A DNA stretch of 22,098 nt from contig CAZDBA010000083.1 of assembly GCA_964503615.1 (NCBI GenBank), positions 1 through 22,098 of the forward strand. Direction: 5' to 3'. Below the pieces are notes generated by a model. The model was not told the DNA's origin, ran no database searches, and saw only the letters and a program-made list of their open reading frames with translations. Below are positions 7,838 through 14,901 of the stretch, piece by piece (position 1 is the first letter of the stretch; each line of letters opens with the position of its first letter). This DNA is from CAZDBA01 sp964503615 (GTDB lineage Bacteria; Planctomycetota; Planctomycetia; Pirellulales; Pirellulaceae). The translations under genes were made by a program, and so were the position numbers.

Positions 7838-8518
7838 TTGAACGAAATCGCCGAACATGACGAAAAACATCAGATAGGACGGCTGGAGGCGGTCCTGTTT
7901 TTGTCCCGAAATCCCCTTTCCAGTCGAAAGATCAGCCAGCTCGCTGGTTTACCAGACGGAACGCGAGCTCGAACCCTCCTGAAAAAGCTGAATCAGCACT
8001 ACGACCAGGTCGGTCGCGCTTTTCACATCAAACAGGTCGCTGGCGGCTATCAGTTGAGGACCCGTCCACAATTTGCCAGCTGGCTAAGGGGACAAGAACA
8101 TATTCCTCGTCCTAGCCGTTTAACAGGTCCAGCCTTGGAGACTTTGACCGTCGTGGCCTATCGACAGCCCATAATAAAGGCGGAAATCGAAGCGATTCGC
8201 GGCGTGGCCTGTGGTGAAATGCTACGCCAACTGCTGGAGAAAGGGCTGGTTAAAATCGCCGGACGCAGCCCAGAGTTAGGCCGACCGTTTCTTTATGCGA
8301 CGACGAAGGAATTTTTGACCCGTTTTGGGCTCAATAGTCTGTCAGCATTGCCCCGAGCATCGAAACTTGCCGGTCAAGGGTTGCCCGAATGGGTAAGTTC
8401 AGATGAGAATTACGACTCGTCAAAAACAGACTCCAAAACCGATAAATTGGAAACCGCTGACCACGAAAATACTGACGACTTCGATAGGCCTGACCAGCTA
8501 AAGGAGAATGCAGAGTGA
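7838..8518 (+). CDS. scpB: Segregation and condensation protein B
   Basis: ScpB forms the SMC-ScpA-ScpB condensin that compacts and segregates chromosomes. The 226-aa protein has the two winged-helix domains of the family: the first around 10-90 (RLEAVLFLSRNPLSSRKISQ) and the second around 95-175, with the diagnostic LTGPALETLTVVAYRQPI and KAEIEAIRGV followed by LLEKGLVKIAGRSPELGRP. The tail after about 180 is polar and acidic and probably disordered. The start is a TTG at 7838; no in-frame ATG precedes the conserved domain. scpA, normally adjacent, is not in the window. The stop overlaps the next gene by 4 bp (GTGA), and a strong AAAGGAG sits inside the end of scpB, so the acidic protein is probably translationally coupled to it. 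Confidence 0.93.
   Translation: MNEIAEHDEKHQIGRLEAVLFLSRNPLSSRKISQLAGLPDGTRARTLLKKLNQHYDQVGRAFHIKQVAGGYQLRTRPQFASWLRGQEHIPRPSRLTGPALETLTVVAYRQPIIKAEIEAIRGVACGEMLRQLLEKGLVKIAGRSPELGRPFLYATTKEFLTRFGLNSLSALPRASKLAGQGLPEWVSSDENYDSSKTDSKTDKLETADHENTDDFDRPDQLKENAE
8499..8505 (+). promoter_or_regulatory. Strong ribosome binding site setting the GTG start of the acidic protein
   Basis: AAAGGAG lies nine bases before the GTG at 8515, inside the last codons of scpB. An ATG at 8508 is only two bases from the site and opens a 27-codon frame that stops before the repeats, so the GTG is the better start. The arrangement implies co-translation with ScpB. Confidence 0.6.
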
Positions 8519-9329
8519 GCCAGAACATTTGGAACCCTACTACCGATTTAAGCACCATGTTAGACACCCAATCCGTAGAGATGAATTTTGAAATTCCCTC
8601 TAGCGCCACATCAGTAACATCCATGCAGGGCCAGCCGCATCCCGTATCGATTTCCGCTAACTTGTTCGTGATAGCCGAAGAAGAAGCAATCGAAGAAGAA
8701 GAGGAGTTCGAGGATGACGAATTCGAAGAGGAAGAGTTCGAAGACGACGACGAAGTAGAATACGAGGACGAAGAGGAAGAGGGCGAGGACGACGAATACG
8801 AGTACGTCGATGAAGATGAAGACGACTCAGAAGAAGAGTACGAAGAAGGTGAGGAAGACGAAGACGACGAAGAGTATGAGTACGTCGACGAAGATGAAGA
8901 AGAAGATGACTCAGACGAGTATGAGTACGTTGATGTCGATGAAGAGGAAGAAGAAGACGAGGAATACGAATACGTCTACGAAGATGACGAAGATGAAGAA
9001 GACGATGAGCTAGAAGACGATGAGCTAGAAGACGATGAGCTAGAAGACGATGAGNNNNNNNNNNNNNNNNNNNNNNNNNNNNNNNNNNNNNNNNNNNNNN
9101 NNNNNNNNNNNNNNNNNNNNNNNNNNNNNNNNNNNNNNNNNNNNNNNNNNNNNNAGACGATGAGCTAGAAGACGATGAGCTAGAAGACGATGAGCTAGAA
9201 GACGATGAGCTAGAAGACGATGAGGTCGATGATGACATCGAAGACAACGAGTGGGAAGAGGTCGAGGACGACGAAGACGATCTAAGCGACGAAGAATGGG
9301 ACGATGATGAAGAGTGGGAAGACGACTGA
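8515..9329 (+). CDS. Extremely acidic Asp/Glu-rich repeat protein, interrupted by an assembly gap
   Basis: A GTG start overlaps the scpB stop. The first ~57 residues are ordinary polar sequence (MSQNIWNPTTDLSTMLD..., SISANLFVIA) and could fold or bind a partner. Everything after is almost only Glu, Asp, Tyr and Val. Four EYEYV blocks (codons at 8794, 8872, 8914, 8962) are followed by tandem DELED pentapeptides, then by a tail with three Trp-containing acidic blocks (NEWEEVEDD, EEWDDDEEWEDD) ending at TGA 9327-9329. The 100-N gap (9055-9154) lies inside the DELED array. Its length is a placeholder: the frames on its two sides match only if the true missing length is 5+15n bases, so a simple translation falsely stops just after it. 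The protein should be intrinsically disordered, strongly anionic and cytoplasmic (no signal peptide). No function is recognised; roles as a DNA mimic, histone-like-protein buffer or Ca2+ binder are only possibilities. Confidence 0.8.
8794..9000 (+). repeat. Imperfect EYEYV-type coding repeats
   Basis: Four copies of a GA(A/G)TA(C/T)GA(A/G)TACGT core, followed by runs of GAA/GAC/GAT, begin at 8794, 8872, 8914 and 8962 (spacings 78, 42 and 48 bp, all multiples of three). They encode (D/E)EYEYV(D/Y)-acidic blocks. The third-position variation suggests an older array than the identical 15-bp units that follow. Confidence 0.7.
9001..9224 (+). repeat. 15-bp tandem repeat GACGATGAGCTAGAA (DELED), containing the gap
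   Basis: Identical 15-bp units occur 3.6 times before the N gap (9001-9054) and 4.6 times after it (9156-9224), so at least eight copies exist. No base differs between visible units, which points to recent expansion by slippage or unequal exchange. The reading frame is kept because the unit is a multiple of three. Confidence 0.95.
9055..9154. other. Assembly gap, 100 N
   Basis: A run of exactly 100 N, the usual placeholder for a gap of unknown size, inside the perfect 15-bp repeat. Repeat collapse in short-read assembly is the simplest cause. The real copy number is therefore unknown. Confidence 0.99.
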
Positions 9330-9379
9330 ACCGGCCGAGAAAGTGTTTCTTGAGTCGAACTTCAAATAACTAACGCGCT

Positions 9380-9619
9380 TTAGTTGCCCCCGTTACCAGC
9401 ACCAGCAACGTCTGCACCAGTACCATGGGCAGCGGTCTCATCAGCCACAACCGACATCACATCGGCGCCTCTTTGAAAAGTCGCAGTCGCTTCCCGACTC
9501 AAATTTTGAAGCGCCGCGATAATACCGATCATGATAACGGCAAGCATAACCGCATATTCAGTCGCAGTGGCGGCGACCGTGTCTTCATGGAAACGGCGAA
9601 GTCGAGATAGAATTTTCAT
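9380..9619 (-). CDS. Flp/Fap-type small pilin
   Basis: A 79-aa protein with the architecture of Flp pilins: a short basic leader (MKILSRLRRFHEDTVAA), then ATATEYAVMLAVIMIGIIAAL, a hydrophobic helix with Glu at +5 and Tyr at +6 after the expected prepilin-peptidase site. The residue before the cut is Ala instead of the usual Gly. The C-terminal part is short, Ala/Gly/Asp-rich and ends AGNGGN. Such pilins form the tight-adherence pilus or stay as membrane subunits. No tad genes (cpaA/B, tadA-C) are in the window, so assembly must be encoded elsewhere. The ATG is at 9619. Upstream lies a 225-bp spacer with an imperfect -24/-12 sigma-54 element, and beyond it a sigma-54 activator on the same strand, a plausible regulator. 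Confidence 0.85.
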   Translation of the reverse strand: MKILSRLRRFHEDTVAATATEYAVMLAVIMIGIIAALQNLSREATATFQRGADVMSVVADETAAHGTGADVAGAGNGGN

Positions 9620-9745
9620 GGCAGACTGACAAACTGGTAGATAGAGAGAATGTTAATACGGTCCAAATGGTGTAACAGTTAACTCTACGTCCAGATATGA
9701 TCTCAATTGACACATTCTTCAAAAACTGCACATTAGTTTGCCGGT

Positions 9746-9761
9746 TGTAAGGGTTGTGCCA
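9746..9761 (-). promoter_or_regulatory. Possible weak sigma-54 promoter for the Flp pilin
   Basis: On the minus strand TGGCACAACCCTTACA matches TGGCACGNNNNTTGCW in the -24 block and in spacing, but has A for G in both the -24 tail and the -12 GC. It lies about 127 bp before the pilin ATG. The damaged -12 GC makes it uncertain; the adjacent sigma-54 activator gene is what makes it worth listing. Confidence 0.3.
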
Positions 9762-9844
9762 GAAAGCTCCGCTTGAAAAGAACGTTCATACGAAAAAAGA
9801 ACAATTTGCACGTAAACCAAAAGCCAAAAACCGAATATCGCCGA

Positions 9845-10909
9845 TCAGCTATCTTCGGACCGATCGCTCGACTTGTCCAAGCCATACTCTTTTAGCTTTT
9901 TATAGAGCGTGTTGCGATTCATACCCAGCTTCCCAGCTGCTTTCGTCTGAACATTCCGACAGGCATCCAGGACTTGGGCAAGCAGTTCTTTCTCGATCGG
10001 ATTCACGATTCGATCATGCAAGTCATTTGCTTCATCATTCGATTTGGAAATACAACTGAAAACGTATTCCCTGATCAATTCTTGTTCGTCAGTTGGCCGA
10101 AAAACAGCAGACTGCGCATCTTCGATATTGCCCATGACGCTGGAGGGTAAAAGATCAGGCACCAATTCGTCACCTTCGGCCAATACGACCGCGCGCTCGA
10201 CATAGTTCTGCAATTCGCGAACGTTGCCAGGCCAGGAATAATTTTGCAGCGCCGCAAGGGAGTTGGGATGAACCTTGAGAACCGAGCGGTCGTTCTCTTG
10301 GCAAAATACTTCCAAGAAATGCAAGATTAATGGCTCGATATCGTCTGGACGACGACGAAGCGGTGGAAGCCGAATCGGAATCACGTTCAAACGCCAATAA
10401 AGGTCTTCACGAAAGTTACCTTCCTGAATCTCTTTCTCAAGGTCACGATTGCTGGCCGCAACGACACGAACATTGACCGAAACCGATTTGGTCGATCCCA
10501 CCCGTTCGAACTCGCGATTCTGCAATACACCCAGCAATTTGACTTGTAGTGTCAGGCTGGTCGAGTTGATTTCGTCGAGGAAAATCGTCCCTTCATGAGC
10601 CGCCTGAAATCGACCAGCTCTCGTTTCATAGGCATCGGTAAAAGCTCCCTTCACATGACCAAACAATTCGCTGTCCAAAAGCGTTTCAGTCAAAGCCCCG
10701 CAATTAACACGAACAAAAGGACCAGTAGCCCGGTTACTCAAATTATGGATCGCAGAAGCAATTAACTCCTTACCCGTCCCCGTTTCGCCCAACAAAAGCA
10801 CAGAAGACCGGCTTCGTGCCGCTCTGCGCGTCAAGCGATACACCTCTCGCATCAAGGGAGAGTTACCAACCATGCCTGGTAAAGACGATGTATCGGATTC
10901 AGAAATCAT
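9845..10909 (-). CDS. Sigma-54-dependent activator without receiver domain (PspF-like)
   Basis: An AAA+ enhancer-binding protein that uses ATP to open sigma-54 holoenzyme promoters. Of its 354 residues, only ~11 precede the AAA+ core (MVGNSPLMREVYRL). It has Walker A GETGTGKE (41-48), the sigma-54 contact loop as GAFTDA (88-93) where the canonical loop is GAFTGA, Walker B GTIFLDE (107-113), the sensor region FREDLYWRLNVIPIRLPPLR, and the WPGNVREL motif. A Fis-type helix-turn-helix ends the protein (TKAAGKLGMNRNTLYKKLKEYGL). With no response-regulator, GAF or PAS domain it must be controlled by its level or by a partner protein, as PspF is by PspA. It starts with the ATG at 10909 and is co-oriented with the Flp pilin downstream, its most obvious local target. 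Confidence 0.92.
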   Translation of the reverse strand: MISESDTSSLPGMVGNSPLMREVYRLTRRAARSRSSVLLLGETGTGKELIASAIHNLSNRATGPFVRVNCGALTETLLDSELFGHVKGAFTDAYETRAGRFQAAHEGTIFLDEINSTSLTLQVKLLGVLQNREFERVGSTKSVSVNVRVVAASNRDLEKEIQEGNFREDLYWRLNVIPIRLPPLRRRPDDIEPLILHFLEVFCQENDRSVLKVHPNSLAALQNYSWPGNVRELQNYVERAVVLAEGDELVPDLLPSSVMGNIEDAQSAVFRPTDEQELIREYVFSCISKSNDEANDLHDRIVNPIEKELLAQVLDACRNVQTKAAGKLGMNRNTLYKKLKEYGLDKSSDRSEDS

Positions 10910-11128
10910 TTGCGCAAAAACGAAGCGAGCTAATTGATAAGGTGCATTAAAATCCAGCAGCCAATTTCACACTTCGCTTTTAGCTTTGCAAGAGGTGTCT
11001 GCGATTTCGATTCAGCAAGGTCTCGCGTGTAACTCAGTATCAGCGCACGAAAAAACACCGACCAAGGTTTGCTAACCTAAGTAAGTGTTTTGTGAGTTTC
11101 AAACGATCGGCAATCAGTAGAAACGAAA

Positions 11129-11153
11129 AGCGATTACCGAAGTTGCAATCGCT
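11129..11153 (-). terminator. Likely intrinsic terminator of rplU
   Basis: Read on the minus strand, AGCGATT (11153-11147), an 11-nt loop and AATCGCT (11135-11129) form a 7-bp stem beginning two bases after the rplU stop, followed by TTTCGTTT. The stem is moderately AT-rich, so its strength is uncertain, but position and T-rich tail fit. Confidence 0.55.
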
Positions 11154-11155
11154 AC

Positions 11156-11470
11156 TTAGCCAGCGATTTTTGAGATCTGAACGCGAATGTACTTTTGGCG
11201 ATGGCCAGTACGTCGCTTGCTGTTCTTACGGCGGCGAAATTTTTGCACATAAATTTTTTCGCCCTTGGTGTCGCCAATCACTTTGGCCGTTACGGTCGCG
11301 CCGCTTAGGGTTGGTTGGCCCAGTTTGAACGTGTCCTCACCATCGCCGACAGCAAGGACTTCTTCGAAAGTGATCTCGCTTCCCGCTTCGGCTTCACGAA
11401 AATCAATATCCAGAGTTTGACCTTCTTCGACTTTGTATTGACGTCCACCGTCAGCAATGATCGCGTACAT
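11156..11470 (-). CDS. rplU: 50S ribosomal protein L21
   Basis: A 23S rRNA-binding protein of the large subunit. The 104-aa length equals the family norm (~103) when started at the ATG at 11470: MYAIIADGGRQYKVEEGQ is the classic L21 opening, and the C-terminal KIYVQKFRRRKNSKRRTGHRQKY is the conserved basic rRNA-binding segment. A longer in-frame opening up to 11536 exists but precedes the conserved start and should be ignored. rpmA (L27) and obg, the usual partners, do not follow; the next gene on this strand is the sigma-54 activator 246 bp away, behind the likely terminator. rplU is therefore probably transcribed alone here. Confidence 0.97.
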   Translation of the reverse strand: MYAIIADGGRQYKVEEGQTLDIDFREAEAGSEITFEEVLAVGDGEDTFKLGQPTLSGATVTAKVIGDTKGEKIYVQKFRRRKNSKRRTGHRQKYIRVQISKIAG

Positions 11471-11615
11471 TTCTAAAACCGTAATCTGCGAGAAATAAAG
11501 TGAGTTTAAAACTAAGGGTTCTGGGATAGGCCACACCTACCCACAGAGGATCAGGGATTTTAGCCAAATCCCCATTTATCCACTAGGCCCAAAATTGCAC
11601 AAATAGCAGGCATTT

Positions 11616-11665
11616 TTAGGGCGATAGGGCATTATGACCTCATATAGTGTTTGAGCCCTCCCTAA
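11616..11665 (-). repeat. Bulged hairpin in the rplU leader region
   Basis: TTAGGG (11616-11621) pairs with CCCTAA (11660-11665), and AGGGC (11626-11630) with GCCCT (11655-11659), leaving a 4-nt bulge and a 24-nt loop. It lies about 146 bp upstream of the rplU ATG. If rplU is transcribed from further upstream it could be a leader structure, since autoregulatory L21 leaders are known in other phyla. If not, it may be an operator or chance. Confidence 0.35.
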
Positions 11666-11999
11666 GGCACAAGTTCAAACTATCGGCAAACTTGCCTACC
11701 AGTCTTGATTCCGGCTGATTGGAACTCCGCAGGCAGAGTCCAGCCAAGCCATTCAGTCTTAACTTCAGTATTTCTGGCCCATCATCGATGTTCAAAATCG
11801 ATAAACCGGGCTGACTATTCCGGTGCTGACTGGTAGTGGACTTTGCCAAAAGCCGCAACGCATTTGCAAGACCAAGGGAATTCTGGCGAATCCCACAAGC
11901 TTGCGGACAGGAAAGGCAAAGAGACATCCGATGTTCGTCCAATGTCCACCTGATGTACATCCAAACGACATTCAAATCGACCTAACAAGTTTTAGCTCG

Positions 12000-12017
12000 G
12001 TTTTTCCGGGCAAAAAC
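12000..12017. repeat. Perfect 6-bp inverted repeat upstream of the sigma-54 promoter
   Basis: GTTTTT (12000-12005) and AAAAAC (12012-12017) flank CCGGGC, 25 bp upstream of the -24 element. It could be a protein-binding site or a bend; it is closer than usual enhancer sites. Confidence 0.3.
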
Positions 12018-12042
12018 AAAAGGCTGGAACAAAATTCTCGAC

Positions 12043-12058
12043 TGGCACGCAGAATGCA
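12043..12058 (+). promoter_or_regulatory. Near-consensus sigma-54 (-24/-12) promoter
   Basis: TGGCACGCAGAATGCA matches TGGCACGNNNNTTGCW at every defined position except one (A for the first T of the -12 block). The essential GG and GC doublets have exact spacing, and C precedes the T as in the extended consensus. Transcription should begin near 12069, giving a leader of about 35 nt before the ATG at 12104. An inverted repeat (ATTTGTT 12058-12064, AACAAAT 12071-12077) spans the melting region and predicted start. Two sigma-54 activator genes lie within 6 kb. Confidence 0.75.
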
Positions 12059-12103
12059 TTTGTTGTTCAAAACAAATCTATCCATGCTCTCTAGGGCCAG
12101 GCT

Positions 12104-14662
12104 ATGAACAACTCACACAACTCAAATACACCTGCCAATCTCACTGGCTACCCTGATCACGAAGTGGTCGAGGCTGAACTTGTTCGACCGGGAACAAAGA
12201 AGAAAGGTTTCCGAAACATCTTCGAGACGTTACTCGACCCTCAGACTTTGCAAACACTTATGTGGTGTGGAAGTGGGTTGCTGGTCATCGGACTTATGAT
12301 CTGGCTGTGGTCAGTGGGTGTTTTCGAAAACGCACTATTTGCTGCCGCGACGTTGGGTGGGATTAATTTGGTAGGGCTGGGCGCCGGTATCGCGATGGTC
12401 TTAAGAACTCGATACCAGTGGGCCGGGCGAGCCATCACGATGTTGGCCTGTTTGGTGATGCCGTTGAATTTGTGGTTCTATCACTCCCATGGACTGCTTA
12501 CTCTTGATCAGGGTGGTCACCTATGGGTGCCCGCACTTGTTATGTCGATCATCTACGCGGGAGTTGCTCGACTGCTGAAAGATTCAGCTTTTGTTTACAC
12601 CATCGTTGGTGGCATCACGATGACCGGAATTCTGTTTATGGCCGATCAGCTTATGGGCCGGTTTTGGGAGCTCGCACTTCCGTCCGCACTGTTGGTGATC
12701 ATCGGTTTGATTTGCATTCATGTCGAACGGGCTTTTACCACAGACCCCAAAAGTCCTTTCTCGCGAGACCGATTTGGGACCGCTTTTTTGAAAAGCGGAT
12801 ATGTGGCGCTCACCGCCGGATTGACTTTGCTTTTGTCAGGCTACCTCGTTGCGTTTTCACAAGGCCTTCTCCCCGTATCGGGTGGCTGGGGTGTGGCGGA
12901 GATGATGGCGGTCACAACCAGCAAGCACATTAACCTGGCGCTGGTTGGGCTGGGAGCGTATGGATTTGCCTTCGGTCATTTTGTTCATGGAAAGAAAGCG
13001 AATCTGGGTCCAGCTTTGTTCTGTGTCGTTTGGTTTGTTTTGCTGCTGTTGAATGTTCTGGCGATCGAGCTCACCTTCGAACTGGCGTTATTGGCGATGG
13101 CTTTGGTTTCTGTCGCTTTGCGAGCGATGAGTGTGATTGAACTTCACAACCAAAATGGGAAAGAATCAAACGACAAATCGTTCTCAGATGAACTTGGAAT
13201 CTCAATAGCTGTTTTGGCTTTGTTGCTTGCCGGTGGATTATTCGCAGGTATCGCCACAAACGTTTTTGGCCTCTTTGCCTATCAGATGGAGTGGACCTAC
13301 GTCGCAGCAACCGCAGTGATTAGCGCAGCGTTTGGGGCCAGGCTTATGACCGACGCCGGGCAAAGTCAGCAGTACGTGAGCTTGAATCGTGGTGGGGCCA
13401 TTTTCAGTGCAACGCTGACCGGTTTGTCGATTTTGTACATGTACGGTGTCCACGATCTCAACCTTTTAATGTTGGTTGCCATGGCCGCACCGCTTTGTAT
13501 TCAATGGTTTGATGTTCCCAAAGCAGTATCAACGTCGACATCGCGAGACAGTTTTGCACAGCTGTTCGCCATCATTTTGATGCTGATAACCGCATTGCAA
13601 CTCACGACGATTATGATCGTAGAAGCGAGCGCGCCAAACCATTTGATCGTGGGAGCATTCTTCGCACTGAACGCGTTGTTGTTCGGTCGAAGTCGTGGGC
13701 TGGCGTCAGCCAACGTGTCCGTTGGAACACTATCGCTGGCACTGTTCTTCGTATCAAGACATTTCGGCTATTCGAATTACGTACCGATGATTGCGGGAAG
13801 TTTGTACGGATTGTTTTTGATCGGGATAGATCGAGTCAAATCAATTGGCGCAAACAAGAGCATCTCCGGAGAATCCTCAATCAAGGATCTTAAACTTGTT
13901 TCAGGACGCTGTATGACGATAGGTAGCACTTGTGTCTTATTGTCTGGAGTGGCTTCGGTATTGATGACGATTAGCAGGTTGATTTCAGGCGAAGCTCAAC
14001 TTGTGTTGTTGGGAGTCATGGTGATCCAAGCCGTTGTTGCCTTGTTGGCCATGACGTTGACCACCGATCGGGACGTTCGCAAAATCCTGGGTGTTCTTGG
14101 TATCGCCGAGTTTGTCTCGGTAGTAGGTCTACTGGCCGAACTTTCTACGCTTACCTTCTTCGATCACCTCGAATTGGCCGCGACAGGACTGGGAGTGATT
14201 TTGTTGATTGCTGGATACATTGGCTGGTATCGTGAGACAGACGAAAGCAGGGACAAGGTGTCCGCCTTGTTGGCCCTCGGTAGTATCCTTACCGCTTTGC
14301 CTATCGTGCTGGGATTGTTGGCTCACCGAGCGTTTGGTTACGAGCCATCTGCTGTATGGAACATGATCCACGAGATCGGCGTACTGGCGATCGGAATGAG
14401 CCTATTGTTATCCGGTGTAATGTGTCGCATCAAGAGTTCGACTCTGGTTGGAGGGCTGACCGTCGGTGTTTATGTATTGAGTCTAATCGCCTTGATCCAT
14501 TTGCCGGAAGAACTTCAAAGCGTAGCGGTCTACATGATGGTTGGCGGCGGCGTTTTCTTTGGCGGAGCAATCTTGTTGAGCATGTACCGAGATCGCTTGT
14601 TAAAGCTGCCAGAAAAATTTCGAGAAGGAAACGGTATCTTCCAAGTCTTTAAATGGCGTTAA
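12104..14662 (+). CDS. Large polytopic membrane protein of unknown function
   Basis: An 852-aa protein with a ~50-residue hydrophilic cytoplasmic N-terminus (VVEAELVRPGTKKKGF), then almost continuous membrane helices, roughly 20 or more, to the end, with short charged loops (for example around 207-225, 345-360 and 580-605). I see no transport, kinase, transferase or peptidase motif. The N-terminal helical part (LMWCGSGLLVIGLMIWLWSV, LACLVMPLNLWFYHSHGLL) loosely resembles DUF2157/SCO7613-type multi-span proteins, which have no known activity. The composition is consistent with an intact gene. The start ATG 12104 has a weak AGGG/CAGG upstream, about 35 nt after the predicted sigma-54 start site. 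It is followed by a 239-bp spacer before the next gene on the same strand. A membrane-stress or envelope role under sigma-54 control is a guess from regulation only. Confidence 0.85.
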   Translation: MNNSHNSNTPANLTGYPDHEVVEAELVRPGTKKKGFRNIFETLLDPQTLQTLMWCGSGLLVIGLMIWLWSVGVFENALFAAATLGGINLVGLGAGIAMVLRTRYQWAGRAITMLACLVMPLNLWFYHSHGLLTLDQGGHLWVPALVMSIIYAGVARLLKDSAFVYTIVGGITMTGILFMADQLMGRFWELALPSALLVIIGLICIHVERAFTTDPKSPFSRDRFGTAFLKSGYVALTAGLTLLLSGYLVAFSQGLLPVSGGWGVAEMMAVTTSKHINLALVGLGAYGFAFGHFVHGKKANLGPALFCVVWFVLLLLNVLAIELTFELALLAMALVSVALRAMSVIELHNQNGKESNDKSFSDELGISIAVLALLLAGGLFAGIATNVFGLFAYQMEWTYVAATAVISAAFGARLMTDAGQSQQYVSLNRGGAIFSATLTGLSILYMYGVHDLNLLMLVAMAAPLCIQWFDVPKAVSTSTSRDSFAQLFAIILMLITALQLTTIMIVEASAPNHLIVGAFFALNALLFGRSRGLASANVSVGTLSLALFFVSRHFGYSNYVPMIAGSLYGLFLIGIDRVKSIGANKSISGESSIKDLKLVSGRCMTIGSTCVLLSGVASVLMTISRLISGEAQLVLLGVMVIQAVVALLAMTLTTDRDVRKILGVLGIAEFVSVVGLLAELSTLTFFDHLELAATGLGVILLIAGYIGWYRETDESRDKVSALLALGSILTALPIVLGLLAHRAFGYEPSAVWNMIHEIGVLAIGMSLLLSGVMCRIKSSTLVGGLTVGVYVLSLIALIHLPEELQSVAVYMMVGGGVFFGGAILLSMYRDRLLKLPEKFREGNGIFQVFKWR

Positions 14663-14901
14663 GTGCTTCGCCAGATTGGTAGTGCGGCATTTGAAAGGAA
14701 GGAAATCAAATCGTTCAAGGTATACTTAAACGGGGGAAAACGAAGGTTTGTTAATAATTGGATAAAGGGTGTTGAGATGGGTTAAAGATAGTATCTAATA
14801 TATGTGCGAGGAACATGCGTCCTTTCACGAGATGCACTGTTCCAATCCACTAACAAAGCATTCGTTAATTTGAGCAATCTACCTTGTTTCAGGAGTTACA
14901 G

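Larger units (their letters stand above)
11471..12103. other. 633-bp gene-free region between rplU and the membrane protein
   Basis: This divergent spacer holds the rplU leader at its left end and the sigma-54 promoter of the polytopic protein at its right end. Structures visible: an 11-bp bulged hairpin (11616-11665), two ATCGAT palindromes 7 bp apart (11784-11789 and 11797-11802), a perfect IR (12000-12017), and an IR just after the -12 element (12058-12077). Two open frames (11640-11975 minus, 11823-12107 plus) have no recognisable domain, and I do not call them genes. A divergent spacer this long leaves room for upstream activator sites. Confidence 0.6.

Noticed and set aside
8508..8590. 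ATG at 8508 opening a 27-codon frame (MQSEPEHLEPYYRF...)
   Set aside because: It is only two bases from the Shine-Dalgarno and stops before the repeats; the GTG at 8515 leads into the acidic frame.
8657..9247. Long minus-strand frame rich in Ser, Arg and Leu opposite the acidic gene
   Set aside because: It is the mirror of GAA/GAC/GAT codons; it spans the gap, has no domain or start signal, and the plus frame has a strong ribosome binding site.
9368..9385. AACTAA/TTAGTT inverted repeat at the pilin stop as a terminator
   Set aside because: Six weak pairs overlapping the stop codon with no T-run; too little to call.
11575..11583. TTATCCACT, a one-mismatch DnaA box near rplU
   Set aside because: Isolated, far from dnaA, with no cluster or AT-rich tract around it; expected by chance in 22 kb.
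11640..11975. 111-codon minus-strand frame upstream of rplU
   Set aside because: No recognisable domain or good ribosome binding site, and it overlaps an opposing frame; more likely leader or spacer DNA. Homologues in relatives would reopen the question.
11823..12107. 94-codon plus-strand frame ending at the start of the membrane protein
   Set aside because: It would run through the sigma-54 promoter, and its composition is not protein-like.
14772..14801. TTGAGA - 18 bp - TAATAT as a sigma-70 promoter for the dockerin gene
   Set aside because: The -10 hexamer matches only four of six and the spacing is long; similar matches arise often in AT-rich spacer DNA.
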